Made by a program: the position numbers and the translations under genes
Part shown: positions 1-12,187 of the stretch, piece by piece
How the letters are laid out: each line of letters starts with the position of its first letter
Numbering within the stretch: the first letter of the stretch is position 1
The notes under the pieces: generated by a model
What the model was told of the DNA's origin: nothing
The model's database searches: none
The model's input: the letters and a program-made list of their open reading frames with translations, nothing else
Assembly (NCBI GenBank): GCA_026874595.1
Contig: CM049308.1
Coordinates: 96,086,624-96,150,623, forward strand
Length of the DNA: 64,000 nt
Direction: 5' to 3'
Source: Sipunculus nudus
Lineage: Eukaryota; Annelida; Sipuncula; Golfingiida; Sipunculidae

Positions 1-1939
1 TAAAATATTACAGACAACAAGTTTGGATGCTCATATAAAGATTACCCCAGTTTTTCCACTGGAACCCCAATCACATAAAGTTACTTCACCAGTCAAAAAG
101 TTAATACTGGTGTCCACTCCCAGCCAACAAAGTTAGTGATGTATTTGGATCAAGTGTACCCATGGATACATTCTCATCTTCATCACTGGCTATAAATACA
201 ATGTTGTGACATTAATTGTGATATTCTGTTGTAAATTTTTAATGACTAATATCTAATGACAGTTTGAAGTTCCTCCCTTACCATTACCAGGCTGAGGCCG
301 CTGTAACAGTGAACCAGCGGCTAACTGATCAATACACATATACAGTTCCCCAAAACACAGGTCTTATCTATGCCTGCCGATCCACAAAGCTTTCTAAAAC
401 ATTGACACAGACCCCAAGTGGCATAATTGGTGGCCATAAAACATCAAGCTCCAGTGACCACCGACTATATCGGTTCCTTACGGCTCGCTGAGGCAGGAGG
501 GTGTCATCGCAAGGGGTAGTAAATAGTCCCGTGGTTACCATGGCAACAAACTTAACTGAAATCATAACTAGCTAGAAGTTGCTACTTGTCTTTATCAAGG
601 AGAGACTAATCAAGTAAATGAGTGAGCGTACCATTGTGTGTGGGACAAAGAGGTGTTACTGTGCTATGATGATCACACCAAATCAACCTCCATGAATATG
701 ATGACAGAACAAAATGACAACATCAAAACAAAGTGTACATCCTAATCCCCAGTGAGATGCTCTGGTTCTACAGCTGGTGGGGACTTCATTGATTTTTTTC
801 ATCGTTTATTTAGGAGAAGTTTATTAAAGTTAAAGTAAAAAGTACAACAGTCATAATCTAAAGCACACACACTCATTTTTAGTTGATTCCAAAATATCCT
901 CACAGTCTCTTCACGTTTGCTGTGCTGACATCTTTATGTGAGGTAGAGGGTAGCAGAGACAGCATCACTCAACAGTTCATTAAGCTAATACTGGTAATCA
1001 TAAAAATTAACTGTGTGCTTCCACTGATGAATGTGTTGGAAAAGCTTTGGTGGAAATTCAAAACATAATGATGTGCAGAATGACAATATTCTGGCATACT
1101 TTGATTTTTTTTTTTTTCATTATTTAGGTCAAACATAGTTTTTGGATAAATGTCAGACTACTTTTTATCTGGCATAGTCTGCCACAAAAGGAGGTAGGCC
1201 ACAAAAGGAGGCAGGTAAGTTCAGTAAAAGTATACATGCCGAGTAAGTAAAACAAATATACCATATAGGCCTTCCACACACAGAACTATGGTTTAGACAG
1301 TGCTTCAGTGGAATGTCTAATGTTACTGATGATTTTAAATATAAACAAAAAGTAGATACAGATGTGTAATAGATATGACAGAACTATGTACCAGTACTTA
1401 CATAATGAAATGCCACAAATAATGACATCAGCGATTAATGTCGATGACTATTTGAGTCAAGAGTCAGGGTAGCTGTATTTAAATTTGGGAAAATGAAAAT
1501 AAGGTATAAAGGTCTGAAAACAAAATGCACAAACTACAGCACACATAAATACCATCATACCTGCAGGTTAGGCACATGAAAAGAATCCATGATCAATATG
1601 TATCTCAAACATCATGTATACTCGGCATTTACTCGGAAAAGAGACTGACAGTAAACCTACAAATAACCCTGGTATGTAAAATTTTCATGTTTCACATGGT
1701 AACACTGTTACTTAAGAAATGATACCAATCATTTCTATTAATAACATAAAGCCATCTGATAACTTAATATACTGATTTATTTAATAATGAAAACAAAGGG
1801 CAAAATCTTTCTATACTTGATAAGGATATGTTTTTCCTCCCAAATAAATTCGATATCAACCATGGGTATCTATAGAATTAAGCTGATAATGGAAGATTGT
1901 GACAGAATGATGAGGAGTACAACAAGAAGCAGTGCTGAC
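1..1939. other. EHBP1 intron sequence, left edge
   Basis: This is AT-rich non-coding sequence downstream (in gene direction) of the exon at 1940-2065. Short open frames at 264-491 and 368-565 overlap on opposite strands and match no family I know. The stretch from about 290 to 560 has higher GC and may be an old mobile-element remnant, but I cannot name it. A short direct repeat (CACAAAAGGAGG twice) lies near 1183-1212. Nothing else is supported. Confidence 0.5.
534..547. promoter_or_regulatory. X-box-like (RFX) motif
   Basis: The 14 bases GTTACCATGGCAAC fit the RFX X-box consensus, two inverted half-sites around a 2-nt spacer. RFX factors bind such sites in ciliary-gene promoters, but no promoter or first exon is visible here. 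The motif also occurs by chance and in repeats, so a functional role is only a possibility. Confidence 0.25.
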
Positions 1940-2065
1940 CTCTGGTGAGAGATCTTTACGGACTTCCTGTTCCTGTGGTGCCGTTGGCTTCTCCGCATCC
2001 TGACGAGCTTTCTCCAGGAGTTCTCTTGCTCGTTCCTTCAACTGTTCTTGCCTGGATTTCAGTCG
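1940..2065 (-). CDS. EHBP1: EHBP1 exon: charged helical segment after the acidic linker
   Basis: This 126-nt exon encodes 42 residues and is in phase 0 at both ends. The acceptor is a strong T-rich tract ending TTTTTTAG at 2071-2066. The donor is GTCAGC starting at 1939, which is the weakest border in the set. The product is rich in Lys, Arg and Glu and contains LKERARELLEKARQDAEK at about residues 9-26. That resembles the repeated Arg/Glu-rich helical segments between the CH and bMERB domains of animal EHBP1, and is probably alpha-helical. Its frame continues exactly from the exon at 8210-8266. Because it is a multiple of three it could be skipped without a frameshift. A slightly different donor is possible, since the reading frame stays open past it to 1856. 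Confidence 0.75.
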
Positions 2066-2732
2066 CTAAAAAATAAACATGAAAATATATAAATGGATGT
2101 ATGGCAGCCAATAATAATACTGACCTTATGTATTTGATTTGTATGATACTTCAGGTTGGAAATTAACAGGTTGGAAATTAACAATGTATATCTATATCTA
2201 TATGGGAACTGAGGTTGTCAAATAACGTGGGGAAATACAAAGTTTATAAGATGTTTAAGGTACTAAATTAATAGCATATGCCTTATTTCCAAGAGACTTA
2301 AATTATGGTAGCCTTTTCTGTATAAGCTCATACAGACCCTTCTGTGGATTGTGGAAAAACTTAGTTCACAAATCTGACAGATTCTGTTCAGTCTGTATAA
2401 TGTAATATGCATTTTTTTCTTGGATGACTAAAAAATAACAATGATATTATGAAAAAGAAAATCATTTAGAAATAAAGTTTCCCACCAGTGATCACTTCAA
2501 CATAAATAATAATTTAAATTATTATTATTTAGAAATATCATCAGTTAAAATCTAATGAAGAGAAATGACATTTCAGTGAGTCTGATTGATTTACATAAAA
2601 TATTGTTTTAATGAAGGTTAAGAGGTTAAAACAAATATGGTAATGATGACTGTCTATCGTTAGTCACTGGGTTATGATAATGTGCTGATGTGAGGTGAAG
2701 ATACACTAATGGCTATGTGATGGATATGGAGA
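2066..2732. other. EHBP1 intron, unannotated part
   Basis: This is AT-rich intron sequence between the exon at 1940-2065 and the 55-bp minisatellite. The only structure I see is a short tandem duplication of GGTTGGAAATTAACA near 2154-2186. Confidence 0.5.
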
Positions 2733-5700
2733 GAGTGGTGAAGAAAGAAGTCATATACTGGGTTTTAATGTGAGAAGGCTTTGTGATGTAAGGTGAAGAG
2801 AGAAGTCATCTACTGGGTTTTAATGTGAAAAGGCTTTGTGATGTAAGGTGAAGAGAGAAGTCAACTGCTGGGTTTTAATGTGAGATGGCTTTGTGATGTA
2901 AGGTGAAGAGAGGAGTCATCTACTGGGTCTTAATGTGAGAAGGCTTTGTGATGTAAGGTGAAGAGAGAAGTCATCTACTGGGTTTTAATGTGAGAAGGCT
3001 TTGTGATGTAAGATGAAGAGAGAAGTCATCTACTGGGTCTTACAGTGAGAAGGCTATGTGATGCGCGGTGAAGAAAAAAGTCATCTACTGGGTCTTTATA
3101 TGAAGAGCAGTCAGCTACTGGGTCTTAATGTGAGAAGGCTTTGTGATATAAGATGAAGAGAAAAGTCATCTACAGGGCTTAATGTGAGAAGGCTTTGTGA
3201 TGTAAGGTGAAGAGAGAAGTCATCTACTGGGTCTTAATGTGAGAAGGCTTTGTGATGTAAGGTGAAGAGAGAAGTCATCTGATGATCTTAATGTGAGAAG
3301 GCTTTTGTGATGTAAAATGAAGAGAGAAGTCATCTGCTGGGTCTTAATGTGAGAAGGCTTTGTGATGTAAGATAAAGAAAGAAGTCATCTACTGGGTCTT
3401 AATGTGAGAAGGCTTTGTGATGTAAGGTGAAGAGAGAAAGTCATCTACTGGGTCTTAAAGTGAGAAGGCTAGGTGATGCGCGGTGAAGAAAAAAGTCATC
3501 TACTGGGTCTTAATATGAAGAGCAGTCAGCTACTGGGTTTTAATGTGAGAAGGCTTTGTGATGTAAGGTGAAGAGAGAAGTCATCTGCTGGGTTTTAATG
3601 TGAGAAGGCTTTGTGATGTAAGGTGAAGAGAGAAGTCATCTACTGGATTTTAATGTGAGAAGGCTTTGTAATGTAAGATGAAGAGAGAAGTCATCTACTG
3701 GGCTTAATGTGAGAAGGCTTTGTGATGTAAGGTGAAGAGAGAAGTCATCTACAGGGTTTTAATGTGAGAAGGCTTTGTGATGTAAGGTGAAGAGAGAAGT
3801 CATCTACTGGGCTTAATGTGAGAAGGCTTTGTGATGTAAGGTGAAGAGAGAAGTCATCTACTGGGTCTTAATGTGAGAAGGCTTTGTGATTTAAGGTGAA
3901 GAGAGAAGTCATCTGATGATCTTAATGTGAGAAGGCTTTGTGATGTAAGAGGAAGAGAGAAGTCATCTGCTGGGTCTTAATGTGAGAAGGCTTTGTGATG
4001 TAAGATGAAGAGAGAAGTCATCTACTGGGTCTTATTGTGAGAAGGCTTTGTGATGTAAGGTGAAGAGAGAAGTCATCTGCTGGGTCTTAAAGTGAGAAGG
4101 CTATGTGATGCGCGGTGAAGAAAAAAGTCATCTACTGGGTCTTAATATGAAGAGCAGTCAGCTACTGGGTTTTAATGTGAGAAGGCTTTGTGATGTAAAG
4201 TGAAGAGAAAACTCATCTGCTGGGTTTTAATGTGAGAAGGATTTGTGATGTAAGGTGAAGAGAGAAGTCATCTACTGGGTTTTAATGTGAGAAGGCTTTG
4301 TGATGTAAGATGAGAGAGAAGTCATCTGCTGGGTTTTAATGTGAGAAGGCTTTGTGATGCAAGGTGAAAAGAGAAGTCATCTGCTGGGTTTTAATGTGAG
4401 AAGGCTTTGTGATGTAAGGTGAAGAGAGGAGTCATCTACTTGGTCTTAATGTGAGAAGGCTTTGTGATGTAAGGTGAAGAGAGAAGTCATCTACTGGGTC
4501 TTACAGTGAGAAGGCTATGTGATGCGCGGTGAAGAAAAAAGTCATCTACTGGGTCTTTATATGAAGAGCAGTCAGCTACTGGGTCTTAATGTGAGAAGGC
4601 TTTGTGATATAAGATGAAGAGAGAAGTAATCTACAGGGCTTAATGTGAGAAGGCTTTGTGATGTAAGGTGAAGAGAGAAGTCATCTACTGGGTCTTAATG
4701 TGAGAAGGCTTTGTGATGTAAGATGAAGAGAGAAGTCATCTGCTGGGTCTTAATGTGAGAAGGCTTTGTGATGTAAGATAAAGAGAGAAGTCATCTACTG
4801 GGTCTTAATGTGAGAAGGCTTTGTGATGTAAGGTGAAGAGAGAAAGTCATCTACTGGGTCTTAAAGTGAGAAGGCTATGTGATGCGCGGTGAAGAAAAAA
4901 GTCATCTACTGGGTCTTAATATGAAGAGCAGTCAGCTACTGGGTTTTAATGTGAGAAGGCTTTGTGATGTAAGGTGAAGAGAGAAGTCATCTGCTGGGTT
5001 TTAATGTGAGAAGGCTTTGTGATGTGAGGTGAAGAGAGAAGTCATCTACTGGGTTTAAATGTGAGAAGGCTTTGTAATGTAAGATGAAGAGAGAAGTCAT
5101 CTGCTGGGTTTTAATGTGAGAAGGCTTTGTGATTTAAGGTGAAGAGAGAAGTCATCTACTGGGTTTTAATGTGAGAAGGCTTTGTGATGTAAAGTGAAGA
5201 GAGAAGTCATCTGCTGGGTTTTAATGTGATAAGGCTTTGTGATGCGAGGTGAAGAGAGAAGTCATCTACAGGGTTTTAATGTGAGAAGGCTTTGTGATGT
5301 AAGATGAGAGAGAAGTCATCTGCTGGGTTTTAATGTGAGAAGGCTTTGTGGTGCAAGGTGAAGAGAGAAGTCATCTGCTGGGTTTTAATGTGAGAAGGCT
5401 TTGTGATGTAAGGTGAAGAAAGAAGTCATCTACTGAGTTTTAATGTGAGAAGGCTTTGTGATTTAAGGTGAAGAGAGAAGTCATCTACTGGGTTTTAATG
5501 TGAGAAGGCTTTGTGATGTTAAGTGAAGAGAGAAGTCAACTGCTGGGTTTTAATGTGAGAAGGCTTTGTAATGAAAGGTGAAGAGAGAAGTCATCTACTG
5601 GGTTTTAATGTGAGAAGGCTTTGTGGTGTAAGGTGAAGAGAGAAGTCATCTGCTGGGTTTTAATGTGAGAAGGCTTTGTGATGTAAGGTGAAGAAAGAAG

Positions 5701-6990
5701 TCATCTACTGGGTCTTACAGTGAGAAGGCTATGTGATGCGCGGTGAAGAGAAAAGTCATCTACTGGGTCTTAATATGAAGAGTAGTCAGCTACTGGGTTT
5801 TAATGTGAGAAGGCTTTGTGATGTAAGGTGAAGAGAGAAGTCATCTGCTGGGTTTTAATGTGAGAAGGCTTTGTGATGTAAGGTGAAGAGAGAAGTCATC
5901 TGCTGGGTTTTAATGTGAGAAGGCTTTGTGATGTAAGATGAAGAGAGAAGTCATCTGCTGGGTCTTAAAGTGAGAAGGCTATGTAATGCGCGGTGAAGAA
6001 AGAAGTCATCTACTGGGTCTTAATGTGAGAAGGCTTTGTGATGTAAGATGAAGAGAGAAGTCATCTACTGGGTTTTAATGTGAGAAGGCTTTGTGATGTA
6101 AGGTGAAGAGAGAAGTCATCTACTGGGTTTTAATGTGAGAAGGCTTTGTGATGTAAGAAGAAGAGAGAAGTCATCTACTGGGTTTACATGTGAGAAGGCT
6201 TTGTGATGTGAGTTGAAGAGAGAAGTCATCTACTGGGTCTTAATATGAGAAGGCTTTGTGATGTGAGGTGAAGAGAGAAGTCATCTACCGGGTCTTAATG
6301 TGAAGGTCTTTGTGATGTGAGGTGAAGAGAGAAGTCATCTACCGGGTCTTTATGTGAAGGTCTTTGTGATGTAAGGTGAAGAAAGAAATCATCTACCAGG
6401 TCTTAATGTGAGAAGGCTTTGTGATGTGAGGTGAAGAGAGAAGTCATCTACTGGGTCTAAATGTGAAGGTCTTTGTGATGTAAGGTGAAGAGAGAAATCT
6501 TCTACCGGGTCTTAATGTGAGAAGGCTTTGTGATGTAAGGTGAAGAGAGAAGTCATCTAATGGGTCTTAATGTGAGAAAGCATTGTGATGTAAGGTGAAG
6601 AGAGAAGTCATCTAATTGGTCTTAATGTGAGAAGGCTTTGTGATGCAAGGTGAAGAGAGAAGTCATCTACTGGGTCTTAATGTGAGAAGGCTTTGTGATG
6701 TAAGGTGAAGAGAGAAGTCATCTGCTGGGTCTTAATGTGAGAAGGCTATGTGATGTAAGATGAAGAGAGAAGTCATCTGCTGGGTCTTAATGTGAGAAGG
6801 CTATGTGATGTAAGATGAAGAGAGAAGTCATCTGCTGGGTCTTAATGTGAGAAGGCTTTGTGATGTAAGATGAAGAGAGGAGTAATCTACTGGGTCTTAA
6901 TGTGAGAAGGCTTTGTGATGTAAGGTGAAGAGAGAAGTCATCTACTGGGTCTTAATGTGAGAAGGCTATGTGATGTGAGGTGAAGACAGC
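2733..6990. repeat. 55-bp minisatellite, about 77 units
   Basis: A tandem array has a unit of about 55 bp. It is purine-rich on the plus strand, with core AAGGCTTTGTGATGTAAGG followed by a GAAGAGAGAAGTCATCTACTG stretch. Most units differ by single bases such as ACTGG/GCTGG or GTAAGG/GTAAGA. A divergent unit type carries GATGCGCGGTGAAGAA and is followed by a shortened unit containing TATGAAGAGCAGTCAGCTAC. This pair recurs near 3064, 3478, 4110, 4524, 4884 and 5738, which shows higher-order duplication. The right end near 6250-6500 has units shortened by a small deletion (TGTGAAGGTCTTTG). The array has no spacers and is not a CRISPR array. It lies inside the EHBP1 intron between the exons at 1940 and 8210. 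Confidence 0.95.
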
Positions 6991-7103
6991 AATCCATCAG
7001 GGACCTGTTTAGGCTCTGAACAGAGTTTGGTTATACATCTGGTTCACAGCTTTGAATCAGTAGTTGAAACAAGCAGAACTCAGAATCCTGGTTATATTTT
7101 TTT

Positions 7104-7610
7104 CCTGGGATAGTTATTATCTTGGGATGGTTACTTATTATCCCGGGATAGTTATTTATTATCCTGGGATGGTTACTTATTATCCAGGGATAGTTATTTA
7201 TTATCCTGGGATGGTAACTTATTATCCCGGGATAGTTATTTATTATCCTGGGATGGTAACTTATTATCCCAGGATAGTTATTTATTATCCTGGGATGGTT
7301 ACTTATTATCCCGGGATAGTTATTTATTATCCTGGGATGGTTACTTATTATCCCGGGATAGTTATTTATTATCCTGGGATGGTTACTTATTATCCCGGGA
7401 TAGTTATTTATTATTCTGGGATGGTTACTTATTATCCCGGGATAGTTATTTATTATCCTGGGATCGTTACTTATTATCCCGGGATAGTTATTTATTATCC
7501 TGGGATGGTTACTTATTATCCTGGGACAGTTATTTATCATTCTGGGATGGTTACTTATTATCCTTGGATGGTTACTTATCATCCTGGGATGTGTTTATTA
7601 ACCTGGGATG
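7104..7610. repeat. 42-bp minisatellite built from a 21-bp dimer, about 12 units
   Basis: The array alternates two related 21-bp halves, one around TATCCCGGGATAGTTATTTAT and one around TATCCTGGGATGGTTACTTAT. The 42-bp unit is 14 codons and has no stop in one frame on each strand, so long open frames appear on both strands (7064-7621 plus, 7031-7582 minus). Both encode 14-residue periodic peptides and I treat them as artefacts. The ATCCCGGGAT dyads give each unit a palindromic centre. The last units near 7540-7610 are degenerate. Confidence 0.93.
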
Positions 7611-8209
7611 TCTCTTCCTAACTGTGATCAAACTTTCACAGTGCCTGGTGGGCTGAGCACACAGCCCCCCTAACAATCCCAGTGTGGAGGACTGAATGCC
7701 TGTACAAGCAGCTTACTCAGATGATTATCTCTTTATCCTGTATATCTTTCACTTTCTTTGTATCAACTGATTGCAGTCATTCCTTCCAACAAAACATTGA
7801 TGGTTAGATTCCTATTAATCATTTTATCTGGGGCCAGGTACTCACACTTACTGCCCATGTTTTTTTAAGACTGACTGGAGGGTGTCATTTTGGCTTCACT
7901 ACAACAGGCCAGAATTGTAAGAGAGAGTAAGATACCCAGGCACCTGTTTGTTTTCACTTGCTTCCTTGTTAGTTTTACAAACTCTTGAGAAGAATTATGT
8001 CAGAATATAGAAGTAAAGTTTTCCCAAAGAGCTCCGCGGATTTGTTTGAGAACTTTTAATACAGGCAGGTGACCTCTAGCAGAGAAAATGATGTGACAGA
8101 AACAAGAAAGGCTGCATGCAGGAGAAAGAGCAGAAACAGACAGACAGAACCAAGCTGGCTCATGACACATGCACAGAATAATGTTTAAAGTGTGGATGTG
8201 CTGACTCAC
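7611..8209. other. EHBP1 intron, unannotated part
   Basis: This is unique-looking intron sequence between the 42-bp minisatellite and the exon at 8210-8266. I found no gene, RNA or recognisable mobile element in it. Confidence 0.5.
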
Positions 8210-8266
8210 GGGAGAATCTTCTTCGGCTGATGCTGTGTCTCTCAGCTCCTCCTCATCATCACAGGG
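8210..8266 (-). CDS. EHBP1: EHBP1 exon: short acidic segment
   Basis: This 57-nt exon is in phase 0 at both ends and encodes 19 residues, PCDDEEELRDTASAEEDSP. The acceptor is GATGATTTAG ending at 8267 and the donor is GTGAGT starting at 8209, close to consensus. The product is strongly acidic, as in the low-complexity linkers of EHBP1 proteins. It is assigned to the gene because the frame continues directly from the exon at 21565-21622 and into the one at 1940-2065. A length divisible by three means skipping would keep the frame, so it could be an alternative cassette. It is short, so a chance match is possible, but the donor, acceptor and phase agree. Confidence 0.7.
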
Positions 8267-8270
8267 CTAA

Positions 8271-8328
8271 ATCATCAGAAACAGCAAACATAGGATCACA
8301 TCATCAGAAACAGCAAACATAGGATCAC
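8271..8328. repeat. 29-bp tandem duplication next to the acceptor
   Basis: Two identical copies of a 29-bp unit (ATCATCAGAAACAGCAAACA and nine more bases) begin four bases from the acceptor of the exon at 8210-8266. The duplicated strand includes the sequence just upstream of the acceptor, so the branch-point region is duplicated too. Confidence 0.85.
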
Positions 8329-8400
8329 ATCAACCGCATCTATATCAAAGCCACTTAAATAATAATGTCAGCTCAGCATGCCTCAGGATAATGTTTAATT

Positions 8401-8602
8401 GACTACTAACACAGTGACACATGTATCACATGACTATATCACAAAAGCTGGTCATCATAGGAAGTTCCTTACTAAAGTTTTTTTTATGTGTGGGAATGAG
8501 GTATGTAAGCTGAGTAAGGTACTGACTACTAACAAAGTGACACATATACCACATGACTATATCACAAAAAGCTGATCATCATAGCAAGTTCCTTACTAAA
8601 GC
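8401..8602. repeat. Tandem duplication with 123-bp period
   Basis: The block starting GACTACTAAC at 8401 is repeated at 8524, with ACATGACTATATCACAAAA and AAGTTCCTTACTAAAG shared. The copies differ at several positions, and the spacer between them differs in length from what follows the second copy. No coding role is apparent. Confidence 0.8.
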
Positions 8603-9308
8603 TGAGTAAGGTACTGCATCAAAATGGCTGGATAATCTGAGAGCTGACTCACACACACACATCAATAACATGCAGATTACACAGTACTGGAGCCCTATGC
8701 TGGCTGACCCAGCTATTTCTGTACTGATAACTTTACAAAAGAATTTATTGAAACCAAACCACCAAAAGGATGTACCAGCTAAATGCAAGGATTTATCACA
8801 AACAGTCATAATTAGGTGGGTGTATAATAACACTTTAAGAAAACAAATAAATGACTACATTAAATAAAAATAAAATGCTTTGATCGGCCTTGACCAGAAA
8901 TAGCTTCTGGTTTCCAGCAGAGTGAGCTTGCCATCCTAATGTCAATGTAAAGTTTCCTGAGACATTGGTGTAGTAAATGTACCCATTGCTTTGTATCATG
9001 AGCACATGCTTATGCTATTTCAGACAGAACTCTGTCATAGTTGTCTGCCTGTCAATCTGTCATTTTCCCGGTTTCCAGCCAAAAAGTTGCATTCTTCTAT
9101 ATCAAGAACTAATACCACAGCTTAATTCACCTGTGTTGATGCAACAGTAAGTGATAACAAAGGTTTCTGTTATCACAAAATTCCTTGGTTATTGGTTATT
9201 GCTCAGGTTAAGAGGAATTCCCAGATACTGGTTGGGGGGGGGGGGGGAGTAGGGGAGACCAATGTAGACTAATAAACAGCACACAAAGTAGCATTATAAT
9301 GTCAACAA
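8603..9308. other. EHBP1 intron, unannotated part
   Basis: This is AT-rich intron sequence with no recognised gene. It has an (AC)n stretch near 8650 and a 14-base G run at 9234-9247. Confidence 0.5.
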
Positions 9309-11247
9309 AACAAGTGACCCATGGGTCATGACGCTCAGCTGACTGGGAAGAGATTTGCAAAAGGAAATTTTATCATCATGGTAGTATATACCCATTCAAC
9401 TGAAGCATCAAACAGATTAACCAACAGGCTGAGATTGTGTCTGTATTAATATATCTAAAAAATAGAGGAAAAAAAAAATAAAAAAAATACAGGTGGCTCC
9501 ACCAGTCTGAAGAAACTAATAATTGATCAATATGTATGCCAAAAATCATGAGCATCAGTGTTGTAGTTATTGAGATACTGGAGTTTTTGTATCAAATTTT
9601 TCATTATTCTGGGGGGTATTTTGGAGCCATACAACTTAACAGATATGGGTAACATAGACCTAATTTCAGGTTTCCATGGAGATTTTTCATGGGTCTCCCT
9701 GTGTGTAAACAAGGGACCCATGTGTCACGGCGCTCAGCTGTTATATATGATAAAAAAATATTATTTTGAAATGAGGCACATGCTGGTTTTGTGTGGAAAT
9801 AAATATAAGCTGTATTATGAGTTGTTGGTGTTTAGCTTATGTATGATTTTGATAGTTTCTTTGGAGAAAGGGAAGAGATTGATTTCATTTATTTTATTAA
9901 CAAATGGAGTGCTACTGTCATACAGATTTTCACTTGGCCATATAACTGATAAGCAGCACATATAAGATAAGAGTTTAACTATTTATTAAAATTTAATAAC
10001 AAATATTGTGCCAAATATAATTTCTATTAAAAATAATAAGAAAATCATATGATTTTTTAAATAATATAAAACTGAAATGATTATTAAAATAATATTAAAG
10101 AATATATTCATGAATGCATTCATGAATACATTTTGAAAGTATCTGCACTGGTATTAAAATACTTTCATTTTTACCTGAATTCCCATTCTTATGCAAGAAA
10201 TTTTATAATGGAGTACATATTCATATTCATATTCATATACATTTGCAAAGTATTCGCACCATGTCTGGTATTTATTCAGTTTTAGCCAAACAATTATGTT
10301 GAGAATCCAGAATATAAACAAAGGACCCATGGGTCACGACGCCCAGCTTAAGTTCGAAATTATTGCAAATGCAAAATATGAAAAATATTCTATTGTAGTT
10401 TTTCATTTATATAAGCATATGAGAAGCTAAGAGGAAAGGGCCCTCCTACTTGGTTATAGTAGAGTTCTCAATATATGATTGCAAACTAATACTCTGACAA
10501 GACTGTCATGAAGAAAAACAGTATAAGTTTTGAGATACTGTGATGCATATGAAAAATTTACAGATGGACAGGCAAGTGGACAGAATGGACAAATACCTTT
10601 ATTTCACTTTCAAGGAAATAATGCATTTAAGTTTATATATAAGCCTATTTTTTTAGCATATCCACTTTTTTCATTAATAGTTTTTATCTTATTCATTTTT
10701 TTTATTTACAAGTGTTATAAATTTGTAATATAAAAACTGAAAATATAAGTTAAAATATTAGAATTCTAAATTGCAATCATTATATATCCAAATTGTAGCT
10801 CATATTTGGTCATATTATGCATGCACATATATTTTATTATTTTTTAAATCAAATGTTTTAACTGAATGTAAAAGAAAATAATGCCACAACAGGGCATCTA
10901 CAAAATTATTCCTTGAATCCCTATTTAAAAGTTTTGCACATTGGAGTTTTCAGTCTATGCTTAATTTTATTCACCGAAATAAAATAAAAGATTCAGTAAA
11001 TTTGATAAAAAAAAACCATCTTTTCAAATAAAGTATACACACTGTTGGTTGAATGAGGGACAAACAATATCATTATGCTAATTACAATCTCAGCTATAAT
11101 TAATTACTGGAATTAATAGTCAATTTCACACCTGGTGAAGTTTTACTCTTCTGAAGTAAAGCATTACTTATCAGATGAACATCCACACTTTCATAGCAAT
11201 ACATCACTTTGTGGACACAATTAAATGTGCACTTTAATCATTGTAAC

Positions 11248-12085
11248 TAGGGTTGGGACGGTTACCGGTATACGGTATTATCACGATATCTGACCGCTAC
11301 AGTTATCATACCGTCAACTTTCCTATTATCGCGATATCACGATATCAATTTTTGTTCACGATTTTGGTTCACAAGCAAGCCCTTGAAGTTCAAAATAAAT
11401 TTATTTCAAAGAATTGCATTTATTTTCATAAACCACGTGTATTGGAATACACGCTTGTGGGTGGAAGCGTGTGCTTACAGACTTCTGGATTAGTCGGAAA
11501 TGTCCGGAAGTAGCAGGATGAATCAGAAAGGACAAAAGCTTGAGAATTCCAGGAGAAATTAACATTATAATGAAAGAGCAGTAAATACACACATTTATGC
11601 TTTTATTGCATGGAACGAAAATGTCAACATAAAAGTGTCACCACTGAATCGAACATTCCATACGGGTTGCATTTTATGCCATATAAAATTGAGATGATAT
11701 ATTTAGCCAAGATTCGTATGACACGCTCTCTGAAAATTCGCCGGGATTCTCCGGCTTTTATGTAGCTATAGGAAACAGTGGAAAGTTCTGACAAGCGTGA
11801 TTCGACGATGGGGGACAGACTTCCCGCGCCTCAAGCTTGCGCACCTGCAGGACCATGCAACCTACATCACTTAATGAGTCATTCTGTGGTACTGGCACAA
11901 TAGGTATAAATTATATTAATACTTAACCCCTTGTATAAAGTCAAGACTTTAAAGATGGTTGTTATAAATATCATTATTGATGGCTTATTAATGCCATTAA
12001 TTGAAAATATCGCGATATCACGGTATATCGCGATAAAATTTGAATAATTATCATGATATCAAAAACCTATATCGTCCCAACACTA
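11248..12085. mobile_element. hAT-like non-autonomous DNA transposon, 838 bp, with 8-bp target duplication
   Basis: The ends are inverted repeats, TAGGGTTGGGACGGT at the left and, read on the other strand, TAGTGTTGGGACGAT at the right. The element is flanked on both sides by ATTGTAAC (11240-11247 and 12086-12093). Two related copies of the host repeat carry only one ATTGTAAC followed directly by CCTGGTGG, at 55013-55020 and 53069-53076, so they show the empty site. Eight-bp duplications and this type of terminus are known from the hAT superfamily. Inside are mirror-like GATATCACGATATC tracts near both ends, a CpG-bearing middle and no transposase, so it depends on an enzyme encoded elsewhere. 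Confidence 0.85.
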
Positions 12086-12187
12086 ATTGTAACCCTGGTG
12101 GTACAATACAAAATCTAAAATGTAGCATGTCCAAGAATAAAGTAAAATACAGAAAATTATAACATTCATCTAGTTTATGCACCAGCT

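Noticed and set aside
264-565. EHBP1 exon or other small gene at the left edge
   Set aside because: The open frames on the two strands overlap. Neither has convincing borders in phase with the 1940-2065 exon, and no family is recognised.
2733-6990. CRISPR array
   Set aside because: The repeats are contiguous with no unique spacers, the context is eukaryotic, and there are no cas genes.
7031-7621. Long open frames on both strands as repeat-protein genes
   Set aside because: They are forced by a 42-bp unit without stops. No start context, splice sites or family match is seen, and both strands are equally open.
9570-9965. 131-residue plus-strand protein
   Set aside because: It spans the junction between copies H5 and H1, and corresponding frames in H2 and H4 start elsewhere and end early.
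11253-11513. Transposase remnant inside the hAT-like element
   Set aside because: The 86-residue frame has no motif of hAT transposases and lies over the terminal repeat, so the element is treated as non-coding.
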